A stretch of 64,000 nucleotides of DNA from Anadara kagoshimensis (lineage: Eukaryota; Mollusca; Bivalvia; Arcoida; Arcidae): NCBI GenBank assembly GCA_021292105.1, contig JACFYK010000024.1, forward strand, positions 62,001 through 126,000, in the 5' to 3' direction. Of the stretch, positions 22,693-34,042 are shown piece by piece (within the stretch, counting starts at the first letter, position 1; every line of letters starts with the position of its first letter). A program made the translations under genes and the position numbers. The notes below the pieces were generated by a model. It was not told the origin of the DNA and searched no databases. It worked only from the letters and a program-made list of their open reading frames with translations.

Positions 22693-23545
22693 CTCAAACC
22701 AACTCACCGTGTACTGCTTCGCGTTAGAGGGACATTGTTATGTCATCTCGGGGGATATGATTTGAAGCGGGAAATTCCGACAGGTGGGTTCAAAATGCTT
22801 TCGTTTTGGATCAAAATAACATATTTTGGTCATAACTTATGCCTCACAAAACATGACGATATGTGCTGTGAGGCAATGCATCCACGATCTAAAATAAGGA
22901 CATAAATACCACTTTACCTCTGCAATATATTGCTGGTGCGGACTACAAAGCATTTTCAAAACAAAACGTGGTCTTGTGTACGAATGAAGCTCTATACAAA
23001 GCAAGGTTTGCATTCGGTATATAAAATATCATCTATACTTTCATCTGTACCAAACTTATACCTCAAACACTTTATTTCTTCCACAATTAGTGTTTTAAAT
23101 ATACATCAATCGGGGGACATAATTTTGGAATCACCCGATGGACATGATCAGATGTAATTTACAGACCATCCTGATGATTTTTACAAATAATTTCAGAAAA
23201 GGCACCATCAAATGCCACAAAGAATTGGTCACATCAGCGATATTTAATACGGAATTAATCTTAATGTCGCTGGTCACATTAATTGTTTGGGCACTATACA
23301 CCAATGTCTATATAAAACGCATTTATATTGCTTTGAAATGTTAGTCATATCTGTTATATGCGTTTGAACATACCAATAAAGTGCTTAATGTTTTTAATAC
23401 ATATATGCACCCAATACAAAATTGGAGTGTAATAAATTGTTTTTTAAAAAATAAATAAAATTAAATTAAAAAATAAAAATGATTACATCACAATCAAGAA
23501 TATTCCACTTGTGTCCAGGCATCATTAGTTATTATAGTTCCAGTT
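22693..23545 (+). repeat. dispersed repeat C, plus copy
   Basis: The sequence from CACCGTGTACTGCTTCGCG through GCTGGTGCGGACTACAAAGC to ACACTTTATTTCTTCCACAA (23115) matches the reverse complement of 29920-30305. Its far end, CAATCAAGAATATTCCACTT (about 23492) onward, matches 29845-29905 inverted. In this copy about 370 bases (23116-23480) separate the two matching parts, while in the other copy they are adjacent. Confidence 0.85.
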
Positions 23546-23566
23546 TTCAGATTAGAAACCTACGGA

Positions 23567-26115
23567 GATTAACTAGATGATGATGATGATTATGATGATG
23601 TTGTTATTTTTGATCAGGTATATCATCGTAAATGCTTCAAAAGGAAGTGTTTTTGTTTCAGACAATATGCCAAAGAAAAGTTAAGTCTGTGGCTTCATCC
23701 TCCTAAACGCAAACCAAAATATCATTATATAGAAATAAAGTCCCATTTTCCGGCCGATAATAAGCTAGCAGTTTATTACACAATTTCAGAGAATAGTGTT
23801 TGCCAGTGTTTGTCAGAAATGGTTGTTTTAGATACTAATATGCTAATTTATGTTTCATATTCGCTGAAAAGTACCACCATTTTAAGGTAATATTTAACAA
23901 ACAGCTATAGGATGATATCTGGAAGGAAGTTGAAGATCTTTACGATAAGGGAAATCTTACTGTTCCAAATAAGTCAAGGCAAGAGACGAAACACATTCGA
24001 CAAATGATAAAGACATTTGTAAATGCAAATGTTATTTTTCTGGGAGAATTTCCGTCACTTTCAATGATAAATAGTAACGTTGGACAACAATGCAGTACAA
24101 TTCCGTATCTATGTGCTTTTACACACGTCACCAAATGAAACCTAGAAAATGTGATAATTGCACTAGAAACATCATGTCGGGTTATAAAGGACGGTTACTT
24201 GCTGCTACGAAAAAACGGAGGTTTGTATGGTCTGGGTATTGACAAACAAAGATAGGAATTCAGAATTAGAAACCCCATGTTCATTCCCAATAGCATACTG
24301 TCTAAAACACTACAAATTGACTTCTGCTCAATTCCAAAATGCAACAAACGAAGTTTTAAAAGAATGTAAGGAACGCGGGTTTCGAATGATGGATAGTAGA
24401 ATAAACTAATGACAAGAGATTCTAACGACAAACCATTGACCATTTATCAGTTACAACTGGCCGTATGGGCGGATGTTCAAAAATTGTCTAAGCCCTATCT
24501 TATTAGTGCTATCAGTAAACTCAACACAGTCCTGAATGGTGATTATGAAGCAAACATGAAAATAGAAAGTATGTGCCCATTGTCATAACAAGTAAAGACA
24601 TAGCTTTTGAAAAAATCAAAACAACTGACAATAAAGACTTCTGACGCAAAATAAATCGACCGTCCTCAAGAAGTGAAGAAGAAGAAAACGCAGACACTCA
24701 TGTCAACATAGATTGGCTTCCAGAAAATATTATACAATCTTTTCAGGCCACCCCAGAAAAGACATAGAGAACATAGTGTCTTCAATTAATGTATCATCAA
24801 AACCAAACGCCAGATATGTTTTTAAATTCTCAACAAGATTATTTGCTTCAAATACTTAATGAAGACCAACCTATTTGTTATGAACATCAAGGAGAAAAGT
24901 AGAACTAGTCAAGCAGAATGGCTGGTTAATCTCGATAGCAAACAGAATACAATGCAGGAATATGACAACAGTTTCGCGATCAAACTCATTGAAGATAACT
25001 TTGTTATAAATAATTCGTTGTTAAGCCTGCCAGCTAATAACAAAACGTCAAAATGTAAAAATCTTTAAGCTTCTGATTCATGTCACGATAAGGTCTTATC
25101 TTTGACTAATCACGAAATAACAGTTTAAGTGAATGCCTAGACGGTTGCTTCCAACAAATTCTTGGAAAGAAAAAAAAAAAGTAAATGTTTTATGTGCAAT
25201 GCTTTGCTCAGGAACCTACAAACCGAACATTCAACACAACACTTTTAGAGCTCATAAACATGCTGTTTCTCTTTCACAACTGTGCCTGAAAGTATTGAAA
25301 TAAAAAAGTATCCTTAAGCTAGTTTAAACGCTGCCTAGCGTCTTATATATTTCCTACTAGATAACAAGTGTGGCGAGGTGGATCAGCAATTAACCAAAAC
25401 GTTGTTATAGAGTGATTCGAGGATTGTGTGAATTTCTAGTATTCCTAGAAACACCTGAACAAAACCCGTATATTGGTGAATTACTCACAAAAAGTGTAGA
25501 CTGTTCACACAATTTGACACACCTCAGGGTAATGTGTTCCACCACTGGTGTAGCTAATGACACTAAAAAGGCTTGGAAAGAATGCGCAAAAGCAAACAAG
25601 ACACCATTAACAATCCCAATAGTTGAATACCTTATAGACAAGCAAAGTGTGCCTAACATAAGAACTAATTTTAGTTTTGAAGAAGAACAATGGATGATGG
25701 TAAATGGTTACAATGAAAGCACAGGTATTACTTAATGTAATAAGAATTTTATATGAAACTAATAACTGCCAAATTTAACAGCTATTGATAGGATTAAAAA
25801 GTTGATTGAAATGAAAAAAGTTCTACTCGATGGTGTTGATTTCGGTTTATTCTTCCTTCAGGTAGATATATAAAGCAGATACCAATTGTAACATTGGAGG
25901 GTATGTGCATTGATATAGATTCAAAACTACAGTTATTTGGAATGACAGACTCTTACAACATTTGTAGTATTGGTTCACTGGCGGCAGAAACAACAGTAGG
26001 GTTCTTCAGACCTTAAGTCCAAATAGTCAAGTGTCAAAAAAAAGCCAGGGATGTACCATCTTTAATATTAAGAGACGCAGAAGTTATGACTTGTAAACTA
26101 AGCACAGTTAGATAA
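23567..26115 (+). pseudogene. decayed long protein gene, possible YqaJ-like nuclease part
   Basis: A run of plus-strand frames, broken by stops and shifts, still reads as protein. 23570-23888 reads VYHRKCFKRKC, KPKYHYIEIKSHFP, YYTISENSVCQCLSEMVVLD and YVSYSLKSTT. 23899-24140 reads DDIWKEVEDLYDKGN. 24227-24570 reads a TPCSFPIAYCLKHY segment and TIYQLQLAVWADVQKLSKPY. 25412-25735 has 107 open codons, and 25861-26020 reads IPIVTLEGMCIDIDSKLQLFG. The first two segments resemble the YQxQxEM and STTVF end of YqaJ-like phage-type nucleases found in marine invertebrate genomes. That link is weak recall. It lies in the 10-kb receptor intron in sense orientation, but it is not spliced like an exon set. 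Probably a dead mobile-element or expanded-family gene. Confidence 0.5.
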
Positions 26116-26225
26116 GAACTTTCAATGTATGTATATTAATACCAAAATGTGCTTTTTATTAATGAAAATGTAGAAATTATTTTTATTTGATGTTTTACTG
26201 AGTATTATCCGACAGACATACTCAA

Positions 26226-26450
26226 GATTATTTCACTTATATCGAGACATCACTTGCTGTCATACTAAAAAGTGGTAGAAATTTATACCTTAGTGGTGCG
26301 CTTAGCGAGAGTCGGAGTAGAGGCCTACAGTGTTGCCAAGCTGGCGTGCAATTTCTAAAGTCTGGTCGGAATCGAACCCCGGTCTTCCACATACAAAGCG
26401 AACACTCAGCTTTAACTTGGGGTTTAAACATTTTAATGTTAGTTGCCGCA
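26226..26450 (-). mobile_element. tRNA-derived SINE, family 1 tail, copy c
   Basis: The minus strand has a B box GGGGTTCGATTCC (about 26368-26380), and the left end carries ATGTCTCGATATAAGTGAAA followed by TAATCTTGAG. This is the same tail as the SINEs at 8848 and 16739, although the middle differs. The A box is poor. Confidence 0.7.
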
Positions 26451-27298
26451 GAGGGTATTATGCTTCATAAAACATCGTGCTCATTAGTATATATTACAGG
26501 GGTTTTTTCATGCGAACATCGAGGACAAGTGGTGTGTAGGCTGTTCATACTGTGACCTTAAACGACTCCACATTCGAAGATAACGCACAACCTCTGACGC
26601 GCTTAGACAGTAATATCATACCAAGTCATGTAATTTATGTTGTAATAAAAGAACACAATCATTAAGATAATATAACTAATAAAATATTATGATAAATAAT
26701 AATAATAATATAATAATAATAATATAATCTATGTTTTGGCGTTTATTACCTTTTGCGATACCACATAGTTTACATTTTACAACATCAATTATTTGAATTA
26801 AATGGATAACAAAAAAATATTTTTTTAAAACCAAAAAAAAAAACAACCAAAACTTTGAACAACTGGACGCATCTGATGGATATAATTCCTAGCAAGTTAT
26901 GGGAGTCACGTAATGACAGTCCACAACATAGCATTAAGTATTAAAAGGCTGACGTATGAAATCTGTGAAAGGTAACATTCGACAAAGCATCTGTTCTAGA
27001 TAATGATTCTCTTTCTTTATTTCTCAGACACAATTACTTTGACCAAACAAAAAGAAAAAAATAGCTAGAAAAATTAAATTTGGCACCATTTCAAAGCCAC
27101 ATGAACCATCGAGAGGTGCCTTCCCTGTTAGGCAATGGCATCGAAGAGATGAATCAAAGATTTCGACGACAAAGGACTAGGCATAGCTTTTGAATTAGAG
27201 TAGTTTCTTTTACGGGCTTAGTTATTCACCGCAACAGTATTATGAAGTGTAAAGATCAAATCCCCGATTTGCAAATTTAGACGTTTTAAACACACACA

Positions 27299-27340
<42 letters not shown>

Positions 27341-27802
27341 GTAAATGTTAAACTTCTTAGTTTATTAATTTTCAATTATTCTTTTTATCTACTCTTCTAC
27401 TTTTAGAAAAAATATGATGCCTATATGTTATTGTAAATTTTACAGTCGTATGGAAATAGGTTTTGTTTCTTTTAATGATACAGCACTTCTTGGAAGTTAA
27501 TTTATATTGAAAGACAGTTTCAATTTAAGCTGTTGAACAGAGTAGTTTCTAGCTAATGTGTTTTATGATAATGTCTAAGTTTTTATAATCGCAATGCTCT
27601 CTCTGTGTTGTGATTTTATATTGTTTTTATTTGTAAATATAATCGTATTGTGGCATATTTTACTCGTTTATCTGTTTTTCTTTAAAGTAAAAAATAAAGA
27701 TAAGCTCATAAAAAGACTACAGGCTTTAATTAGGCAAGTCCATAAAACCATATATATATTCACTTAAATTGTTTTGCTGTCCCAATAAAAATAATCAAAA
27801 TA
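26451..27802. other. non-coding stretch with microsatellites
   Basis: An (AAT)n run lies at about 26694-26731 and a (GA)n run at about 27304-27338. No exon or further repeat is recognised. Confidence 0.5.
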
Positions 27803-27951
27803 TTACAGCATGTTTGGCGGAATATGTGCTATTCTGTCAGTGTTCAAAACCCTATTGTCCACTGCACTTTCACAAGACATTTTGTGACGTCTAAGGGACA
27901 TGGCGTAGGCATAACTTTTCCTACAGATACAGGAGTGTTTATTTGCTTGTC

Positions 27952-27964
27952 TATGTACTCGCTT
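27952..27964 (+). repeat. target-site duplication, left copy
   Basis: TATGTACTCGCTT at 27952-27964 is repeated exactly at 28466-28478, bracketing the 501-bp insertion in the zinc-finger relic. Confidence 0.92.
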
Positions 27965-28465
27965 AGGAAACATGGAGGCGGACAGTAAAGAAAGAGCTGA
28001 AAGAGATGGGGATGGGGTGGAAAGAAGCGGGAAAAGGGCTAAGGACAGACAGTTGTGCAGAGAGCTGGCGGTTGCCTTATATGCACACACGTACGAAGAG
28101 GACTAGTTTCATATTATACCAGTTTTAATTTTACAGCACTAGACGGTCGTTTTGGAATACCATTCCTCATCAGTAGTGCTTGGACCAAAATTATGAAACC
28201 AAAATTATTTTGAAGATGTTGAAAAGCTACCCAAGGACCAAAATATATTTTACCAAATTAGGCTAAGGAAATACTTTGAATGAGGGGGTATACCTTAGTT
28301 TTTTAAAAATTTCACATTTTAACTGTCAGGAAATTTAGACAACTATTGTATATTTTTGACAATAATACGAAATTATTGCCTACTGAGTTTTTTATATCCT
28401 CGGGGCACCAGCAACCAGCAGAGATATCGGCTTAGGGGTTTAAATTAAATAAACAAGTAAGTAAG
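27965..28465 (+). mobile_element. non-LTR retroposon insertion with (AAGT)n tail
   Basis: 501 bases flanked by a 13-bp duplication and ending in AACAAGTAAGTAAG, a short-repeat 3' tail typical of CR1/L2-like or RTE-like LINEs and of SINEs using their machinery. Removing the insert and one duplication restores the zinc-finger reading frame exactly. Near its 5' end an ATG frame at 27972-28106 reads 44 residues (MEADSKERAERDGDG ... LYAHTYEED) to TAG. This could be the last piece of a LINE ORF2 or of a copied mRNA. No tRNA-like A and B boxes were seen, so a 5'-truncated LINE is favoured. Confidence 0.85.
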
Positions 28466-28478
28466 TATGTACTCGCTT
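28466..28478 (+). repeat. target-site duplication, right copy
   Basis: Second copy of TATGTACTCGCTT directly after the (AAGT)n tail of the insertion. Confidence 0.92.
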
Positions 28479-29072
28479 TATGTGCAACGACAAATTCTTT
28501 GGTGAGACGAACATTCTTTGACACTGAGAACATCCATACACTCTTTGTCTTTGACTGCTGTCATCACACGAAAGCAAATGTGTTTTTATGTCCTTGAACA
28601 AACCACAACAAACATCTCATTTATATGTGTGTGTTATTAAATGCTGTTTTAGAGCTTATGCGTCTTTTAGTTGTTTGTTACAAACTTCGCAAGTTTTCTT
28701 TTTTCCAAAATAGAAGAAGAATCGCATATGGTTATCGAGACTTGCCTTTTTCGTATACCCCTTGCCACAGACTGAACTTAAAAAAAATCCGTCCGTGTGG
28801 CAACGGATGTGTGACACATATTGACTTAGTTTGGAATGTTTTGTTGCAGATATTGCACTTAAATTCTTCCTTCTTAGGTTGAAATTGTTGAAAAACGTCT
28901 TTGCACATATGTGACAAACATTTTTAGTATCAATTGTTTCCTCGTGATTAACTATTAGGTCTTCCATGACAAAAGTATGAAAATACTTAGTTGATATCCC
29001 GTGTTTGACCACAGGAACGTGACTGCCTTCTTTCAGGCTTTGTGATCGGGTCACGACACGAACCTTGACCTA

Positions 29073-29287
29073 CTGTACACACCTGCCTACAGTTTAACAC
29101 AAAGCTAACGAATTAGTGTGAAAATAAAAGATCATCCAGTCAATCATTAGCTATATAATTCAACAGCTGACATCCATATTTCGGCTGCTTTTCGACCAAG
29201 GCCTATGTATTACTCGGTCAGTCGACAGACTAACTTTATTTCTTTTTGTTACTTATTTTTAAACTTTCGATAGGTCTGTACTTTATG
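29073..29287. mobile_element. MITE family A, copy 2
   Basis: The left end GTACACACCTGCCTACAGTT and the right end AAACTTTCGATAGGTCTGTAC are imperfect inverted repeats, matching the ends at 41489/41708 and 16603/17544. At 215 bases and without coding capacity, it is a non-autonomous DNA transposon. Confidence 0.82.
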
Positions 29288-29790
29288 TGTCTACATTTGG
29301 TATATAAACCAATATATGGTCATATAACTAATATTAGAAAAAAAAATTAAAAACGGTTTAAAAGATATTTGGTTGGCCTAGAGCTTGGCCGCGTTTCACA
29401 ATCATTTCTTAACATAAGATTTTCCTTAATTTAAATTTTTCAAATTAAAAACTTTTATAATTTTGTTACTGTTAAGATATAAGGGAATTTAAGGTGTCAT
29501 GTTAAAGATTATTTCAAGCTTAAGACATCTGCATTAGTTATAACAAAAATATTTATTCGTAGTTCCAAAAAATCTTGCTTAATTTAAGTTAAGGAAAGAT
29601 TGTCAAACTGGGGCTATTAAACATCTTATCACTTATATAGGGGCGATTAGCATTTTAGGGAAAACCGCAGTACTCTCAGATAACACCACATATCCTCGGC
29701 AAGCGAAATGTCATTTTATTAATTTGGAAATGCCTCGAGTGGGATTCTTATAAAGACACTATATTCGCTCCCGAATTGAGAGCAATAATG

Positions 29791-29832
<42 letters not shown>

Positions 29833-29844
29833 TAATCATATAAT
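29288..29844. other. non-coding stretch ending in (AAT)n
   Basis: No exon recognised. An (AAT)n run lies at about 29788-29831, directly before repeat C. Confidence 0.5.
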
Positions 29845-30305
29845 AACTATAATAACTAATGATGCCTGGACACAAGTGGAATATTCTTGATTGTGATGTT
29901 AATCATCCGTTTGATGCATATTTAAAACACTAATTGTGGAAGAAATATAGGGTTTTGATGTATAAGTTTGGTACAGATGAAAGTATAAATGATATTTTAT
30001 ATACCGATAAAGCTTCATTTGTACACAATACTACGTTTTGTATTGCAAAATGCTTCGTAGTCCGCACCAGCAATATTTTACAGGGGTAAAGTGGTATTTA
30101 TTGCTATTTTAGATCAAATCGTGGATGCATTGCCTCAAGAACATATCGTAATGTTCCGTGAGGCAACAATAATGACTAAAATATGTTATTTTGATACAAA
30201 ACAAAAGCATTTTAAACCCACCTGTACGAATTCATCGCTTCAAATCATGTCCCCCGATATGACATAATCATATCCCCCTAACGCGATGCAATACACGGTG
30301 AATTT
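29845..30305 (-). repeat. dispersed repeat C, minus copy
   Basis: Inverted match to 22693-23545. It starts AACTAATGATGCCTGGACAC and ends with an ATACACGGTGAA segment. Here the two matching parts are contiguous, which shows that the 370 bases at 23116-23480 are either inserted there or lost here. Confidence 0.85.
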
Positions 30306-32712
30306 GGCTGTGGTTAGTTAACAATCTTGATAACAAACACAAACAAAATAAAAAAAACTTCCCAACTTTGGATTTTTTAGAAAATCTGACTGGTCTTGAT
30401 AAATGGGAAATTATGAAAAAAGCCACACCGTTCAGTTTGAATTTTAGCATCACTTAAACTTTTTTTCATCCGTATATTTGACTTGGAAACTGTATTACAA
30501 TTCATAAAAATTAAAATTTGATCAAAGTTTATGACAATTTAACCCTATCCTTTACGATTAAATGTATCTCGGTTAATTGTAATCTTGCTCATGTTGTCAT
30601 TCGAATAGCAAGAATTTCATTCTGGTACATAGGGTTAGGGTTAGGGTTTTGACTTAAAAGTCATAATGTTAATTATGTGTTTATGAATGGGTCTTTTCAA
30701 TGGCATTTAGCCACCAAATTATGTAACCACGGTTTTTTAATCATTAAATTTAATTATTTAATAATTATTTAATTTTTTAATTGAAATAATTGATGGCAAT
30801 TCACTCACTTAATGTTGAGTTTTAGGTCTTCTTGGAGTCCGTCGTCATCTCTTCGAAGTATTTTTTGCAGATTGATTCCCTTAATTTGCAAACACGACAA
30901 TAATTACATTTACACTTGTATTGCAGCATGTAGTATTGATATGTTGTTCCGCTGAATATATCAAGAACACGCGAATATCAATCGAATTTACTTTAGGATA
31001 TATAGGGATTAAATAAATCAATTGTACTTCAATATCAAAGTATCCTACCACCATCGCTCTTTATAACTATAAGTGTTCATGCTGTTTCTTCCACCATTGT
31101 CCACTGTCACACACGTTTTTTGCATTTTTCCTAAATGCTTGCAGATATTTAAGTAATATTTGGTAAGCTATTCTTCAACGTGTTACAGTTTGAATTTGGT
31201 GTTATTAAAGTCCTTGGATTTTAAAACTTCTTCAAAGACACAATGTCTTGCGCTTTGTTTTAATACTTGCACATATTGAAAAACAAATTGGAATGTGAAC
31301 CTACCATCATTAGATTAAGTTCTGGTTTTGTTCTGTTCTATGGCTTATTTGTGTTTGGGTATATTATTATGCTTTCTTACAGAATGTATTATGTGAATGA
31401 ACAGGAGAAAACGTTTTTTGCAAATTAAACCTCATATAGTGTATCATTGTACACATTTTTGTAAAGGTTAGAGTAAAGTTCTATGTATCTGCCGGGAGAC
31501 GACTAAATAATACATATACAATACTTTCAGAATAATTGTAGTTTTCAAAATAAATTTGGACATCGGTTTAATAAAAACATCCATGTTAGACTAGAGGTGT
31601 AAATGACTACATGAACTATAACTTATTATATAAGTTGAGGAACATAAATCATTCTACTTGGTTTATCTGTTTATATACATTTTGCAACTGCATAGCATAG
31701 ACTTATGTTTGTATGTTTTTTATGTTTAAAGATGTAAAACTATTTAATGTAAGAAGATGGACAAAATTAATTGGGACAAATAAACATGATCAATTAGAAC
31801 ATGTCTTGTCTGGCTTACATTTTTTGTTATTCAGGAAAAAACAAAGATGGCCATTTAACGGCATATGTTAATACACAAAACACAATTATATATTTTTACA
31901 TTATTAATTAATGTTTCATGATCTGGATATAAAAATACACTGATATTATTGTAAAAATATCTGCAAATCTATAGGAATTCAAAACCTTATAAGAGCTGAA
32001 TATGACAGTTCTGTCTAACAATCTAATATATCCTGGAACTTGCATCGGTTTTTATTACATTGTGGAATGGTCAAAGAGAGATACATGTGACTCTAAATCA
32101 TGGTTAATTACCATTTTGTGCATTAGCATTCCTTCATTTTAGCTGCCACACCACTTAAACGGACGATTGCGTAAACAGTGTTTTCTTACCTGAATGTGCA
32201 GATTCGATTCACAATGACAAATCCCGAAAATGTCTTTGAAATGTAACAGATTCAAAACTGGCGTCTATTCTCCCGATGACATTTAAATAGATAGGAATAT
32301 CAATATTATTGAAATAATGTGACACACTTCAAGTATTGTAAATAAATCTTAAGTTCAGAGTTATTGGTTTCTAACATAGTTTCTTGTTTCAAGCATCACT
32401 ATGATGAACAAATCAGAATATAAATGTGATTTTGACCCCTAAGATATTACACTCCGCATAACGTCCGACCGCTAGACCCCGACCATTACCCACTCTACAT
32501 TGTGGCATTACATCGTATTGATATGATATCTTTCTGTCAAGATCAAAAAGGACAAAGAAGACAAGAATATTATATAATATTTTGGGGCATGTTTTACATT
32601 TTAATAACACTTGTAAACGTAAAATTATACAAAATATAAGCAACATGATAATGGCGATTATTTTTGTTTATAATATAAAAGTAGACATAACGTACATGTA
32701 CTTTATTTTCAG
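30306..32712 (+). other. intron sequence before short receptor exon
   Basis: AT-rich, with no gene. A three-unit TTAGGG run sits at about 30633-30651, too short to mean a telomere. The stretch ends in TTTATTTTCAG. Confidence 0.5.
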
Positions 32713-32754
32713 TACCCGGAACAGGAGTAGAAAAAGTATATCGTTCAAAAAAGA
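32713..32754 (+). CDS. 42-bp propeller exon, LRP-like gene
   Basis: A 42-base exon between ACTTTATTTTCAG and A|GTAAGTAC, symmetric in phase 1. Joined to the exon at 22426 it reads SYRL then PGTGVEKVYRSKK. This is exactly the class-B segment that follows the IYR strand in LRP propellers (LDGTGVEVVYRSKx). The in-frame join, good splice signals and family match together support a real short exon. The following exon is not certain; a 30-base phase 1-1 candidate lies at 33362-33391 (ending at GTATGC) but is only weakly supported. Confidence 0.7.
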
Positions 32755-34042
32755 GTAAGTACAATTTTATTACATTATTGAAATCCTAAACCTTTCTTTC
32801 TGTATTCTTTAAAGAGAAAGACGTCTTTGTTGTGCATCATTAGTTCCCCACTGCTTCCTAACAGGAGGAAACTACATGTTTGTTCTCCACCCTAACGTCC
32901 ACCCTCCACATTTTAATGGTGCATGTGTTGAATGGGCAACTCCTCCTACATCTTTTTTGCAATATCAATATTATTTTGTATAAACAGACATTAAATACAA
33001 AAGGTGAGCGTGTTAAGGTTTTTTCATATTATTGAAGGTATTACTGATTGTTTTCCTGGCCACGTTTTAAAGCAATGCTGCTTACCAGTCATTAACGATT
33101 GGGAATTATATATTGCCTGCCAACTTTGTCAGTTCATACTTATTTTTCACCATTTCATCTGATTGAAATGTTACTAAAATTTGGTCATTGTTTAAAATAT
33201 ATCATGAATTAGATTCAATGTTAAGGGTCATCCAAATGAATATGCTTGTTGTTATTAATTTTAATGCTTGATTAACGTTAGCAGTTTATTGATAAATACT
33301 ATTTATACTTGTTGTTCTTTTATTTTGTTTTTATATTGACTGGCGTCAAGTAAATGTTTTCAGCTTCACTGAGATTTTCTACCTTATATATTGGTATGCA
33401 TCAGTCATTACTAGGTTTAATTGAAAATATATTTATTCCATCGTAAAATTTAGAAATCAAACATTGTGTTGATTGACCCATCTATCACGCAAAAGGTTTC
33501 AAATGGATAAACGGATTTTGGACATAAATGTTTGCCATAAAACCGTTTTTTACGCGAGTGTATATGTGTTTTAAGTTCACGAAATTTAATCTTAGCGGTG
33601 ATATTGTTTTAGTGTGCGGTCTCTTTTTTCAGTTATAGATCGATTTCAATCAAAGTTGGTAAACATAATTACTTAACCCGTTTTTCATCTGTATACGGCA
33701 TTTTCGGTATAAGTTTACTCATCAGTACTCAATCCAAATATTTTATACATGTTGAAATGATAAATAAACGGTGAAAATGTATTTTAGTAAATTCACCGGA
33801 GGCAATACTTTGAACAATTAAACATATCTCAGATTTTTTAGATTTAAGGAGTAGATAATTCTCATGAACAATGTATGTGACGGTACAAATGTATATACCG
33901 TGTACTATTTAGGGGAGTTTAGCAATATGTAGAAAAATCTGCATGAATAACGTTTGTTCAAACTTTACATATATACACAATAAATACTTAACGCGGATAA
34001 GCTCACTTTTGCGATCAATTTACTTTTCACTCTTGCGATTAC
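32755..34042. other. intron or intergenic, nothing certain
   Basis: No repeat or gene is recognised apart from the weak exon candidate at 33362-33391. Confidence 0.4.

Larger units (their letters stand above)
27803..29054 (-). pseudogene. C2H2 zinc-finger gene relic, split by retroposon
   Basis: On the minus strand from 29054 a series of finger fragments is readable across several frames. They are CHICAKTFFNNFN, CNICNKTFQTKSICVTH, CGKGYTKKASLDNHMR and CEVCNKQLK, then (28640-28467) CDVCCGLFKDIKTHLLSC and CSQCQRMFVSPKNLSLHIKR. After a 501-bp insertion the same frame resumes as VHRQANKHSCICRKSY followed by AMSLRRHKM and ends at 27803. Frameshifts near 28870, 28780 and 28650 and a stop near 28628 show that it is dead. 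The family binds nucleic acid; no effector domain is visible. It sits inside the receptor intron on the opposite strand. Confidence 0.75.

Noticed and set aside
23575-23660. GATGATGAT run with GATCAGGTAT as a coding exon with splice sites of the receptor gene.
   Set aside because: The frame leads into the decayed unknown protein, not into a receptor module, and stops follow without a matching donor.
30633-30651. Short TTAGGG run as an interstitial telomere.
   Set aside because: Only about three units; easily explained by chance.
33362-33391. 30-base exon continuing the receptor.
   Set aside because: The splice signals and phase fit, but the encoded residues do not clearly match the next class-B strand. 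It was left out of the feature list and noted only as a candidate.
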